Origin: Haplosporangium gracile
Lineage: Eukaryota > Mortierellomycota > Mortierellomycetes > Mortierellales > Mortierellaceae
Direction of reading: 5' to 3'
Assembly (NCBI GenBank): GCA_015499985.1
Contig: JAAAUF010000932.1
Location: forward strand, 2,123 to 15,851
DNA: 13,729 bases
In this document: positions 1-7,227 of the stretch, piece after piece
Position numbering within the stretch: position 1 is the stretch's first letter
Layout of the letters: every line of letters begins with the position of its first letter
Program-made: the position numbers and the translations under genes
Notes under the pieces: model-generated
What the model was told of the DNA's origin: nothing
The model's database searches: none
What the model saw: only the letters and a program-made list of their open reading frames with translations

Positions 1-528
1 TGTTCTGGTAGACATGTCATGCAGTCATAATATGGAGTTTTAGTGACAGTGTCATTCAGTGCCACGGACTTGAGGTTAGGGGAGAGTCTGAAAAAATGAC
101 GGTACACCACCAATTGACTGCCAATATTTTATAAGTACTCTAAGACCGGATAATCCACTCATTATTGTACAAGAGGAATCGCTCGCGAGACGTGCAATGA
201 AGGTAATCTGGTAGAGAGCGCGGCGGTGGTGTTGACTCCAAGGATATGCGATATGACTGGAGAGAGGGAGGCGGTAGACAGTTGAGAGAGTAGCATGCGG
301 ACCAGTAATTGGTCGGATCGTCGTGTGTTGTCCATTGCTGCTATGGCGCCATGAAAGTTTGGTAGTTTGGTTGTAAAGGATCTTTGTAGAGAACAGGCAG
401 CGTGGCATAGGCGATGCGCTTGTTGATTTAGAGAGGAGCTACCAGAGAGCCGAATTTGTTGTTGCTAGCGAGTTCTTGCACAGCCATACGCAAGACTACA
501 GAGGGGAGTTGAGAGAGAGAAATGACAT
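1..528 (-). pseudogene. F-box/LRR protein pseudogene, internally deleted, runs off the left edge
   Basis: Read on the minus strand from an ATG at 528, this is a decayed copy of the F-box gene at 1542-3938. The residues QELASNNKFGSL and then YATLPVLYKDP match QELAGDNKVGSL and SATLPVLYNNP of the intact protein. The copy has a one-base frameshift just after the start (near 495-500), an in-frame TAA near 428, another stop near 350 and further frame changes. At about 1-95 it reads RHFFRLSPNLKS and DCMTCLPE, which match RHFFKRCPNLKS and DVTTCLPA at residues 487-519 of the intact protein. The sequence therefore jumps from the equivalent of residue ~115 to ~486, an internal loss of about 1.1 kb. The rest lies beyond the window. 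An F-box protein would act as a substrate adaptor of an SCF ubiquitin ligase, but this copy cannot encode one. Paralogy is seen directly; the order of events is inferred. Confidence 0.85.
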
Positions 529-956
529 GTGTGCGCGGTATGTGGGAGTAAGTGTAAGAATGAGAGAAGAAGGTTCACAGAAAAGGGTGGATTTGATTAA
601 TACGGAGTAGCGAGGAAGAGAGATGTAAATGATTGGGAGGGAAGTCAAAAAAAATATTAGCATGGATGGGGTCAGGGATAAGGGGGATCCACTTTTACGC
701 GTGAGTGGTTTCATTAATTCTTTGTGTGCCACCAAATTTTCCTTTGTGGTTTTCATGACGATTTTTTTATCCACACCCGACTACACACACATACGTTTAT
801 CTTTCTTCATACTTTTATTCTTTCCCCTTGAATAGCGACAATGAAAAAGCAAAACCACGCAGGTAAAGTACACAGCCACATTCCTATTGTTGTTCCTTTC
901 TCCGTTCCTCTTGACCCGTCTCGAAAGAAACGCCTCTCGAAGTCACAAATACACCA
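529..956. other. Upstream flank of the F-box pseudogene, possible orphan promoter and first exon on +
   Basis: No gene is supported. Just upstream of the pseudogene start, the minus strand is CT-rich like the promoter of the intact F-box gene. On the plus strand a CT-rich stretch at about 780-836 leads to an ATG at 841 followed by a 22-nt open stretch (reading MKKQNHA) and then GTAAAG at 863, which could be a 5' splice site. No continuing exon was found, so if real it is a leftover promoter plus first exon. Confidence 0.25.
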
Positions 957-1043
957 CAGTGGTTTTTGTGAGATGGCCGAACTTTCACTATGAAAGTTGG
1001 ACTATTTCGACTGAATGAAAATATAAGGGAATGTTATTCAGTC
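957..1043 (+). repeat. Left terminal inverted repeat of the MITE
   Basis: This is the 87-bp left arm, starting CAGTGGTTTTTGTGAGATGG and ending GTTATTCAGTC. Its reverse complement is at 1143-1229 with about 94% identity. Confidence 0.85.
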
Positions 1044-1142
1044 TAGATTATCTCTGCTTGGCTTTACCGATCACATACCGCTCTACCTCTCGTTCAGTCA
1101 CAAACTTTGCGAGGATATAAGATAAAGCGGCCATCACAGATG

Positions 1143-1229
1143 GACTGAATAACACTCCCTTATATTTTCATTCAGCCGAAATAGCCCAACTTTCATAGTG
1201 AAAGTTCGGCCATCTCACAAAGACGACTG
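1143..1229 (-). repeat. Right terminal inverted repeat of the MITE
   Basis: This is the 87-bp right arm. Read on the minus strand it starts CAGTCGTCTTTGTGAGATGG and ends GTTATTCAGTC, pairing with the left arm. Confidence 0.85.
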
Positions 1230-1231
1230 TA

Positions 1232-1541
1232 CTATGTGTAAATACAAAACGGGATGTAATTCCTTGATTGGTTAAGGCTAAAAGACAGTGGGTGGGGAAA
1301 AAAAAAAGAATGGAGCGATCAGCAGAGGGCGATTCAGGAACAGACACGAAGAGGGAACGCTTACTCCGCTTTGTCGAAAATGAATCGGCATAAATTCTAA
1401 CCTTCCTCTCGGTCACAATCTCAAACTTCTGAGTTAAAAAATCATGACTGATCAGACGCTGGTTCGCTAATCACCGTTTTCATTGCTTTTTTTAACATTT
1501 CCTAAACAGACACCAAAAAAAAGAAAGATAGAGAGATTTTT
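1232..1541. other. Non-coding spacer between MITE and F-box gene
   Basis: About 310 bp with no supported gene. It holds A-rich runs (for example at 1299-1310) and the 3' flank of the F-box gene, where T/A-rich sequence at 1490-1545 could include its polyadenylation region. Confidence 0.5.
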
Positions 1542-3938
1542 TTATTCTAATCCAGCATCAACAGCAGGGTCCTTCATGACAAAGTATGTTACTTCTTCAA
1601 AGTGAACTCTCACTAGTCGAGCCTCCTCCTTCCTCGTCATGGAGTTCACATTAAGATGATACAAAAATCCTGCATCAACAACACTGTCCTTGGGGGAAGG
1701 GTTAGGACGACGGAAATACACCTTCTTGATCGTGTTGGGCTGTGTCTTGACTACATCCGCTAGATCTTTGAGTGTGAATCCGCGTAGCCCAAATGCATCC
1801 AGGCAGTCGAGGTTTGGAGTCATGACAGTCAAGAACTGGGCTAGGAGTGAATCGTCAATCGTCCATGACCCCATCAGGCGTAGATGCTGGAGAATGGGCG
1901 CAATAATAGCCTGGCGTGGTGGAGCTCCTTCTGCAGAGTCGTTGGTGGAGACGATACCGCCAAACAAAAACAGGTCGGCGTCTGAGAGAACCCGGTCAAG
2001 TCGGCCATCAAATGTCTTATTGTTCAAGTCCAACTTTTCTAATGCAGGGCTTCCACAAAGCATTCGGAATTGAAACTGGTAGGCAAACTCACCTGTCAGG
2101 GAAAGGTGGTTCAAGTTGGGTAGATGCCAGTCCCAAGTCCAAAGGGTCCTCACAATCTCGGCTACTCTTGCTTGAATTGACACGATGGTTTCCGTGGATT
2201 CGTCCTGGAAATAAGACGGTCCGTGCAGTGCGTCAGTCGATGGGATAAAGTGGTTCAAATCTCCCTTTCTTCTCGACCCCATTGACAGTTCTTTGAGCCT
2301 TGGTGTTGAATGAAAAGACGCGGGGTGAAACTGAAAAGCACACCACCCGATCAAAAACAAAGACTCGAGGTTGGGAAGGTGCGCTGGGAGACACGTCGTG
2401 ACATCCTGGCAGCGGTCTGGATCACTGCCATCGTACAGACGCGTAGACTTGAGATTAGGACAGCGTTTAAAAAAATGCCGGTCCAGCATTAGTCGTCCGG
2501 TGTAGAATGAAAGATGCTGTAAGGCAGGAAGCTCTATCCATCCTCGTCCAAGATGAATCGATCGCGAAGGGAGTGATCGCAGGTAAGAGGATGAGAATTT
2601 GATGTTCTTGAGAGTTTGACTGAACGCAAAGGCAATATCATCCAATTCGTCCGTCATAGGCTCTCCTGCACCTTCCTGAAGGCGAACCTTCTCTAGTGGC
2701 ACCAACCCATGCTCCAGATACAAATACGCTGATCGACTCCTATCCAACCGCAAGATCCCTTGCCCGCTCGAAATGCTCTTCTTCTCCTGAACAGCCCATT
2801 TAAACGTCCCAGGTCCGAAAGTGTCCATTTCGAGACTTTTCAGTGCCCGACAACGCTGAAGGAGATGTAGATTATCCTTGAATGTAGCAAACCATGCCCC
2901 TGACGAGAATGATCGAGCGCATGCGATTTCTTGAACGTGGTTGAGATCCGTTGAGTCGAGGTGAAGAGTGACATGCTGGGTGTTGTCTCTGTGTAGGGAC
3001 GTTAGTCTCTTGAGGGGTGGCAACAACCGAAGGATCTCCAGCTTGGCTTCCTCGGGCCACTTCTGTCCAAGATCGTGCCACAGACCACCGTTGGAACATG
3101 ACACAGTCCTGAGACGGCCTGAGAATCGCTGGGTATGGTCTCTCACAAATCGAACCATAGCTGGTATTATCTCCGCCTCCCGTGCTTTCGATAAGGTCTC
3201 GAGTTCCCCTGATACGCTGCCGAAATCGTCCCAGTTGCTATCAATAGCTTCGTCCATGATGAATTCTACATGCTTTAGACTGCCAAGACGACTCATATTA
3301 CTGGAGTAATGCTCGAGAGCAGAAACAGCGATGGAGATCGACTGTAGCCTCTCGAGAACTGGAGCACAAAGGGACCAGTTTATCTCGCCGTAGAGAATGG
3401 CTCGATTGTACATTTGAATAAGCTCACAGGTGAAATCGAAACGCCAAGTGTGGTTTTGCAAAAGGCGGTATGTCCGGTATATTTGCGAGAACTCTGGTCT
3501 CTGCATGCATACAGACGCCTCGGGTGGAGGATCTCCCTGTGACCAAAATAGATCCGATATAATGGCCTCCGGTTGGAGATTGAGGTGGCGGATGTGAGTA
3601 AAGTAGTCAAGTGGTGAAGGTACTCTGACGGATTTCGCAGGAGTAGCGTTAGCTTCAAGGGCATGCACCATGACTGACGAGAGGGAAGTAAGGGGGAGCT
3701 GAGAGAGTAGCATTCGGACGAGCAACTGATACGAGTGTCGTGCTCTATGCTTTGTAGTCATTAAAGCCCCATGAAATTTATGTCGAAAGGGATTATTGTA
3801 GAGGACGGGCAGTGTAGCAGAGGCGAGGTATTTGCTCGCTTGGAGGAGAGCTGCCAGCGAGCCTACTTTGTTGTCGCCAGCGAGCTCTTGGAGTATGAGA
3901 TGTAGGACCTCGGCAGGCAGACAAGAGAGAGAATCCAT
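1542..3938 (-). CDS. F-box and leucine-rich-repeat protein, 798 aa, intronless
   Basis: The protein starts with an F-box: LSCLPAEVLHLILQELAG (residues 4-21), then a SLAALLQASKYL helix and ATLPVLYNNPF at 41-51, the usual end of fungal F-box domains of this type. F-boxes bind Skp1 and place the protein as a substrate receptor of an SCF ubiquitin ligase. The remainder has spaced leucine-rich units, for example LPALQHLSF (~470), CPNLKSTRL (~493), LPNLESLFLIGW (~521), TPRLKELSM (~545), LPNLNHLSLTG, SPALEKLDLNN and APILQHLRLMG, consistent with an LRR solenoid for substrate binding. No signal peptide or membrane segment is seen. It is one uninterrupted reading frame, so no intron is needed. The ATG at 3938 follows a pyrimidine-rich promoter and opens directly onto the F-box. 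The partial copy at 1-528 is its degraded paralogue. The substrate cannot be told from sequence. The F-box call is firm; LRR boundaries are approximate. Confidence 0.93.
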   Translation of the reverse strand: MDSLSCLPAEVLHLILQELAGDNKVGSLAALLQASKYLASATLPVLYNNPFRHKFHGALMTTKHRARHSYQLLVRMLLSQLPLTSLSSVMVHALEANATPAKSVRVPSPLDYFTHIRHLNLQPEAIISDLFWSQGDPPPEASVCMQRPEFSQIYRTYRLLQNHTWRFDFTCELIQMYNRAILYGEINWSLCAPVLERLQSISIAVSALEHYSSNMSRLGSLKHVEFIMDEAIDSNWDDFGSVSGELETLSKAREAEIIPAMVRFVRDHTQRFSGRLRTVSCSNGGLWHDLGQKWPEEAKLEILRLLPPLKRLTSLHRDNTQHVTLHLDSTDLNHVQEIACARSFSSGAWFATFKDNLHLLQRCRALKSLEMDTFGPGTFKWAVQEKKSISSGQGILRLDRSRSAYLYLEHGLVPLEKVRLQEGAGEPMTDELDDIAFAFSQTLKNIKFSSSYLRSLPSRSIHLGRGWIELPALQHLSFYTGRLMLDRHFFKRCPNLKSTRLYDGSDPDRCQDVTTCLPAHLPNLESLFLIGWCAFQFHPASFHSTPRLKELSMGSRRKGDLNHFIPSTDALHGPSYFQDESTETIVSIQARVAEIVRTLWTWDWHLPNLNHLSLTGEFAYQFQFRMLCGSPALEKLDLNNKTFDGRLDRVLSDADLFLFGGIVSTNDSAEGAPPRQAIIAPILQHLRLMGSWTIDDSLLAQFLTVMTPNLDCLDAFGLRGFTLKDLADVVKTQPNTIKKVYFRRPNPSPKDSVVDAGFLYHLNVNSMTRKEEARLVRVHFEEVTYFVMKDPAVDAGLE

Positions 3939-4195
3939 TACTGAAGAGTGAATGAATTAAAAAAGGAGAATGGCGGTGTGTATGTGAATGAGGAAAGAGG
4001 GAGCGAGAGAGAGTGCAGCGAAGGCGAATGAGTGTGATTGTGAATGAGAAAGGCGGAGGAAGTGAATAAGAGGACGAGCAGTGGGAGAGAGAGGGAGAGG
4101 CGTGAATGTGTGAGAGAGAAGAAAGTAAGGGTGTAGTAGTGAGAGGGCTTTTTGTGCGGAAAAGACAAAACAAAGGGGTGCTAGGGGGAGGAATA
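3939..4195 (-). promoter_or_regulatory. Pyrimidine-rich promoter/5' UTR of the F-box gene
   Basis: On the minus strand these about 250 bp are almost continuous CT-rich tracts (GA-rich on +), ending directly at the F-box ATG. Such tracts are common in fungal core promoters lacking an obvious TATA box. Open frames here are low-complexity and are taken as spurious. Confidence 0.5.
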
Positions 4196-5120
4196 AAGAG
4201 TGTCCACCATGACGCATGAATGGGTGGTTCAAATCAAATTTTGTTCTTTCACTATTATTTATATCCACATCTGCCACATGCGCACACAAGTGTATGTTTC
4301 TTTCAGGTTCGAAAAAGCCAACGCCAACACTACGTCGTCATTGTTTGTTGACAATCCACTCAACACTTTCTACCTACAGAACCTTGATTTCACATTTGTT
4401 GGTGTTTGAGTCTTCTCCGCACCTTATTCGTAAGACTGGAACCCCGGTTATTCTGTTGTTTGTTTGCACTTTTTGGTCAACAATGCTTTACCTATGCTCT
4501 TTTCTTTTTCTTCTTGTTTGTAGTAGCAGGGACTTGCATCTGCACCAACCTGCTCTTCGTCGGAAGACAAGAACTTCTCTCTCGAAACGTAGATAGCATG
4601 CGTTCTGCCGCTCTTGTAAGGCCGTTGTTTATCTCCCTCAATCATTATTCCCTTTTTTTGGGGTGCAAACACAACATTGTTTTGCTTTTCCACAATCATA
4701 CTGATTTATAGCATAATCTATCTTGTAGGACCCACTCCACCACAATGCCGTGATGGCAAGATGCGCCATTCAGACAAGCAAAAATTTAATGCGGGGAAAT
4801 ATTTTTTTTGGTAATTTTGGTGGCGTCAATTTCACATTGCCGACGAGAGCTTCGCACATATCGGAGATTGGGGGACGATGTGACCATTCGAATAAAGTTC
4901 GCGTGTTGAACGTTTCACTGGAAATGCTTATCATGTACTCAAACATAAATATCTGGCCCATCCCTGAAATCGGTATCTGCATCCGCCGCAGGGTTTCTTT
5001 TGAGGTATGGATCCCTGGCGATGTAGTAACGCCACCAACTTTTCAGATCTCACTCTGGCTGGCTAATCAGAGCGCTCTCTCAAATTGTTTAGACGAATCA
5101 AGGTCCCAACCTGAATCCCA
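4196..5120. other. Region without a supported gene
   Basis: About 920 bp. Open frames exist on both strands (up to about 125 codons) but they overlap one another, have no domain I recognise and no supporting promoter and intron structure. The stretch 4750-5100 is open on both strands and may be an old remnant, but I cannot assign it. Confidence 0.4.
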
Positions 5121-5126
5121 CAAACA

Positions 5127-5136
5127 TATATAAATA
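5127..5136 (+). promoter_or_regulatory. TATA box
   Basis: TATATAAATA on the plus strand, followed by a CT-rich leader at about 5200-5275 of the kind seen in fungal 5' UTRs. It points to the decayed reading frame beginning near 5301. Confidence 0.55.
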
Positions 5137-5300
5137 CTCATAGTCTGTTGAGCTTCAGTTCATAACTCACATCTTTATTAAAAAACACAGGGTCTACACA
5201 AACGTCTTTTCGTTCCCTCGTTCACTCATCTCTTCCTCCCTCTTTCCCAAGACAACTATCCCTCTTCTTGTTACAATTAGAAGAACGCTATTCCCTTTGA

Positions 5301-5870
5301 GTGTCAGCAAGAAAGGGAAAAGATATTCAGGCTGGTAAGATTGAAGTATGGGTAACTCTCTCTTTACCCTTTTTCACCAGTTCTCCCTTTAGTACGGGGA
5401 AGCAACATCCAAGTGATAAGAATGAGAAAATTAAGAGTAAAAAAATATGCGGGGTTACCAAGAGATCAAAAGCCAAAAAGAGAGGAAGAAACAGAAGCAT
5501 GAAGATCAAGGAAAAGAACAACACCGGAGAAGTTGAAGAATCAAGAGTCCTCTATCTGCATAGCCTGGATCACACCCTTATCGCAGGTAGACACAAGAAT
5601 ATTCGGTAGCGTTCTGTCTCTTTAAAGGACCAAAAAGAGCTCTTTACTTTCAAGGACAACGTGCATCTCGCTTGCTACAGGATATTTGCGAACAACAAGA
5701 TCGACATCGCCCATTTCGTACAGATGTTCTGCCTGGAGCAGATTGGCTTCTCACCCAGCTTAAGGACTGAGGCTGTTTAGAGATGTCCAGGTGTTGCGAA
5801 ACGCAAAGGGCGGTCACAACACATTACCAGATTCGCCATCGAGTAGGTTGTAAAGATCAAGGGGGAATGA
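5301..5870 (+). pseudogene. Decayed unknown gene: one frame interrupted by three TAG codons
   Basis: In a single plus frame, 190 codons run from a GTG at 5301 to TGA at 5868-5870 and are broken only by TAG at 5607-5609, 5778-5780 and 5844-5846. The middle part (5628-5777) reads ELFTFKDNVHLACYRIF, then NNKIDIAHFVQMFC, with a strong preference for C or G at third positions, which supports real past coding. The first part is lysine- and arginine-rich. GTGTCAGCA at 5301 sits where an ATG is expected downstream of the TATA box at 5127, so the start may have been lost by A to G. A possible intron donor GTAAGA at about 5335 with acceptors near 5380 and 5392 would shift the frame and complicates the reading. 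I do not recognise the family. Each TAG could derive from CAG by one transition. A live multi-exon gene with missed introns is an alternative. Confidence 0.4.
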
Positions 5871-5871
5871 G

Positions 5872-5964
5872 AGGTTTTAAACCTTGACCAAATAAAGATT
5901 ATTTGGTTATACGTCACGGCTAAATACGCATTATTCGAAATACGCCAGCAATTTCGGCGTATTT
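5872..5964. repeat. Cluster of three perfect inverted repeats
   Basis: First, AGGTTTTAAACCT at 5872-5884 (6-bp arms, 1-base centre). Second, ACCAAATAA at 5887-5895 pairs with TTATTTGGT at 5899-5907 around a 3-base loop. Third, AAATACGCC at 5938-5946 pairs with GGCGTATTT at 5956-5964 around a 9-base loop; AAATACGC also occurs as a direct copy at 5922-5929. They follow directly after the TGA of the decayed gene. Function is unknown. Confidence 0.6.
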
Positions 5965-6415
5965 TTTCTAGGGTAAAAGAAAAAATAGATCATCGTTCAA
6001 AGGTTTTTTTGTTGGTATTCCGACGAGAATGACATTAAAGAAGGTGTAGAGAAAAAAGAAGCGTGCTAAAAAAACGAGAATTAAAAAAAAAAAAAGAGAG
6101 GGGTGCGGCAGATTTCAGGCAAATCGTAGGCATATTTCGAAATACATCAGCCTCCTCGCTTGCGTGTTTGCGTGAACGATTTAATTCTCAAATGCGCTCC
6201 GATTTCACTTTTGACTGATTTCGAAAAACGCAACAAAATGTCAAGGATTGAAACTCCCTATTTTTAAGACTTTATGGTTCTGATGGATAAAATTACGTAG
6301 CGTTGATGGTTTAAAAAACGAGTGCATCTTTTAATAAGTGTTTGTAAGATGTTAGAAAAAAGACGGAAAACACTGAGAGACAGCTTAGTGTAGATGATTT
6401 TGGGGAACGAACTAT
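5965..6415. other. AT-rich non-coding stretch
   Basis: About 450 bp with A and T runs (for example 6081-6095) and several TTTCGAAA-like short palindromes (6136-6143 and nearby). No gene is supported. It contains the 3' flank of the minus-strand gene that ends at 6416. Confidence 0.45.
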
Positions 6416-6960
6416 TTATGCCCTCTTGATTCTGCACGTAAACGTTTTGTTGATGTCAACTGAAGGGAATGCTTTGTAGGTATCGATGTCCCACCTCTTT
6501 TGAATACAGGTGCCCTTTAGTTTCCATGGAGATGTAGATCCGGACGCAGCGATCGCGGCTGCGAGAACAACATGAACTTGCACAGATACGCCAGTCGATG
6601 TCGGATTCTTGATGATCTGATAGTCAACGGAATAGGTCGCGGAGTAGGAGATTACGTCCGAACAGTTCGGACCTAAGGGCCTCAGGAGATCCTTCTTTTC
6701 ACCGCGGCCCTTCTCTAAAACGACATGATCGTAGGTCTTGTACGTCCCGCCCATGATGTTTTGACCGATGTTGACGACCGCATAGGGGATGCAAGTTGTA
6801 TCGTCGAAGTTGATCTGGAGAGATGGTTCGAAGGTCATTATCCCGGGATATGAGAAGCCGGGAATACCGAAGGCTGGACGGCTACCTTTTCCGCTCCATT
6901 CACACTGTAGGCAGCGAAAAGGAGGGGCAAGAGGACGATGGCGATGTTTCTTGTAAGCAT
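6416..6960 (-). CDS. Small secreted protein of unknown family, two exons
   Basis: The minus-strand ATG at 6960 opens a typical signal peptide (MLTRNIAIVLLPLLFAAYSV, then NGA). This frame closes after 40 codons, while the following region is open in another frame to TAA at 6416. Removing a 53-nt GT...AG intron (6815-6867, GTATTC...CTCCAG) joins them in frame to about 163 aa; a donor at 6885 (71 nt) gives 157 aa. The mature part has four cysteines (in DTTC, PNCSD, GTCIQ and FTCRI), which would allow two disulfides, and many alternating hydrophobic residues (YSVDYQII, VSVQVHVVLAAA) suggesting beta strands. It ends with basic CRIKRA. A TATA box lies 60 nt upstream of the ATG, which supports this start. 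I do not recognise the family, so no function is given. Instead of an intron, a frameshift would also explain the two frames. Confidence 0.65.
6815..6867 (-). other. Putative 53-nt intron of the secreted-protein gene
   Basis: The intron starts GTATTCCCGG and ends CATCTCTCCAG on the minus strand, with TAATGAC as a weak branch candidate. Splicing restores the frame between signal peptide and mature part. A second in-frame donor (GTAGCC at 6885) gives a 71-nt intron. Neither donor is a strong GTAAGT or GTATGT match. Confidence 0.45.
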
Positions 6961-7019
6961 GATGAGCAGATTGCTGGCTCGGAATATTAAAAAGAGACAA
7001 AATAAGAGAAAGAACGGTG

Positions 7020-7027
7020 TTATATAG
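7020..7027 (-). promoter_or_regulatory. TATA box of the secreted-protein gene
   Basis: CTATATAA on the minus strand, 60 nt upstream of the ATG at 6960, followed by a T- and C-rich leader. This implies a 5' UTR of roughly 30 nt. Confidence 0.6.
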
Positions 7028-7210
7028 AAAATCAAGTATGTTTCGAGTACGGAAGTGCGCAAGTACAATGTTAGTTTTTAGTATGTTGCTTACGTCTTTT
7101 TGTGGGCAGTATGTGGAGAGTTTAGAAAGGAAAAGATTCTGAAGACGGAAACAGTGGGATGGGATGAAGTTGTGCTAAGGGAGTGAAATCCTCATTATAT
7201 GAGTTTTTTC

Positions 7211-7218
7211 TTATATAA
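7211..7218. promoter_or_regulatory. Palindromic TATA box
   Basis: TTATATAA is symmetric and so could serve either strand. On the plus strand an ATG in good context (AAACATGG) lies 60 nt downstream at 7271 and opens a 27-codon frame (to TGA 7352-7354). A perfect GCCAAG/CTTGGC hairpin at 7241-7256 would fall near the transcription start. The micro-ORF has no recognised family. Confidence 0.35.
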
Positions 7219-7227
7219 GGAGGAGCG

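Larger units (their letters stand above)
957..1229. mobile_element. MITE, Tc1/mariner type, 273 bp with 87-bp terminal inverted repeats
   Basis: Positions 957-1043 and 1143-1229 are inverted copies of each other with five mismatches over 87 bp by eye, separated by a 99-bp spacer. Both arms begin CAGT(G/C)GT and continue TTTGTGAGATGGCCGAACTT, with a nested short palindrome (AACTTTCACTATGAAAGTT). The right end is flanked by TA (1230-1231). The left end is flanked by CA (955-956), which would be a one-base change from the TA target duplication typical of Tc1/mariner elements. No transposase is encoded, so it is non-autonomous. Four of the five arm differences are transitions. The assignment to Tc1/mariner rests on the CAGT terminus and TA flank and is inference; the inverted repeat itself is certain. 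Confidence 0.8.

Noticed and set aside
1690..3309. Plus-strand open frames of 60-127 codons inside the F-box gene
   Set aside because: They are antisense to an intact 798-codon gene and carry no recognisable motif.
3793..4289. Several minus-strand open frames rich in Ser, Leu, Pro and His upstream of the F-box gene
   Set aside because: They are translations of the CT-rich promoter in different frames; composition is low complexity and no domain is visible.
4750..5133. Plus-strand 127-codon open frame starting MMARCAIQTSK
   Set aside because: No domain recognised, the opposite strand is also open, and a TATA box lies inside it; kept only as an unassigned region.
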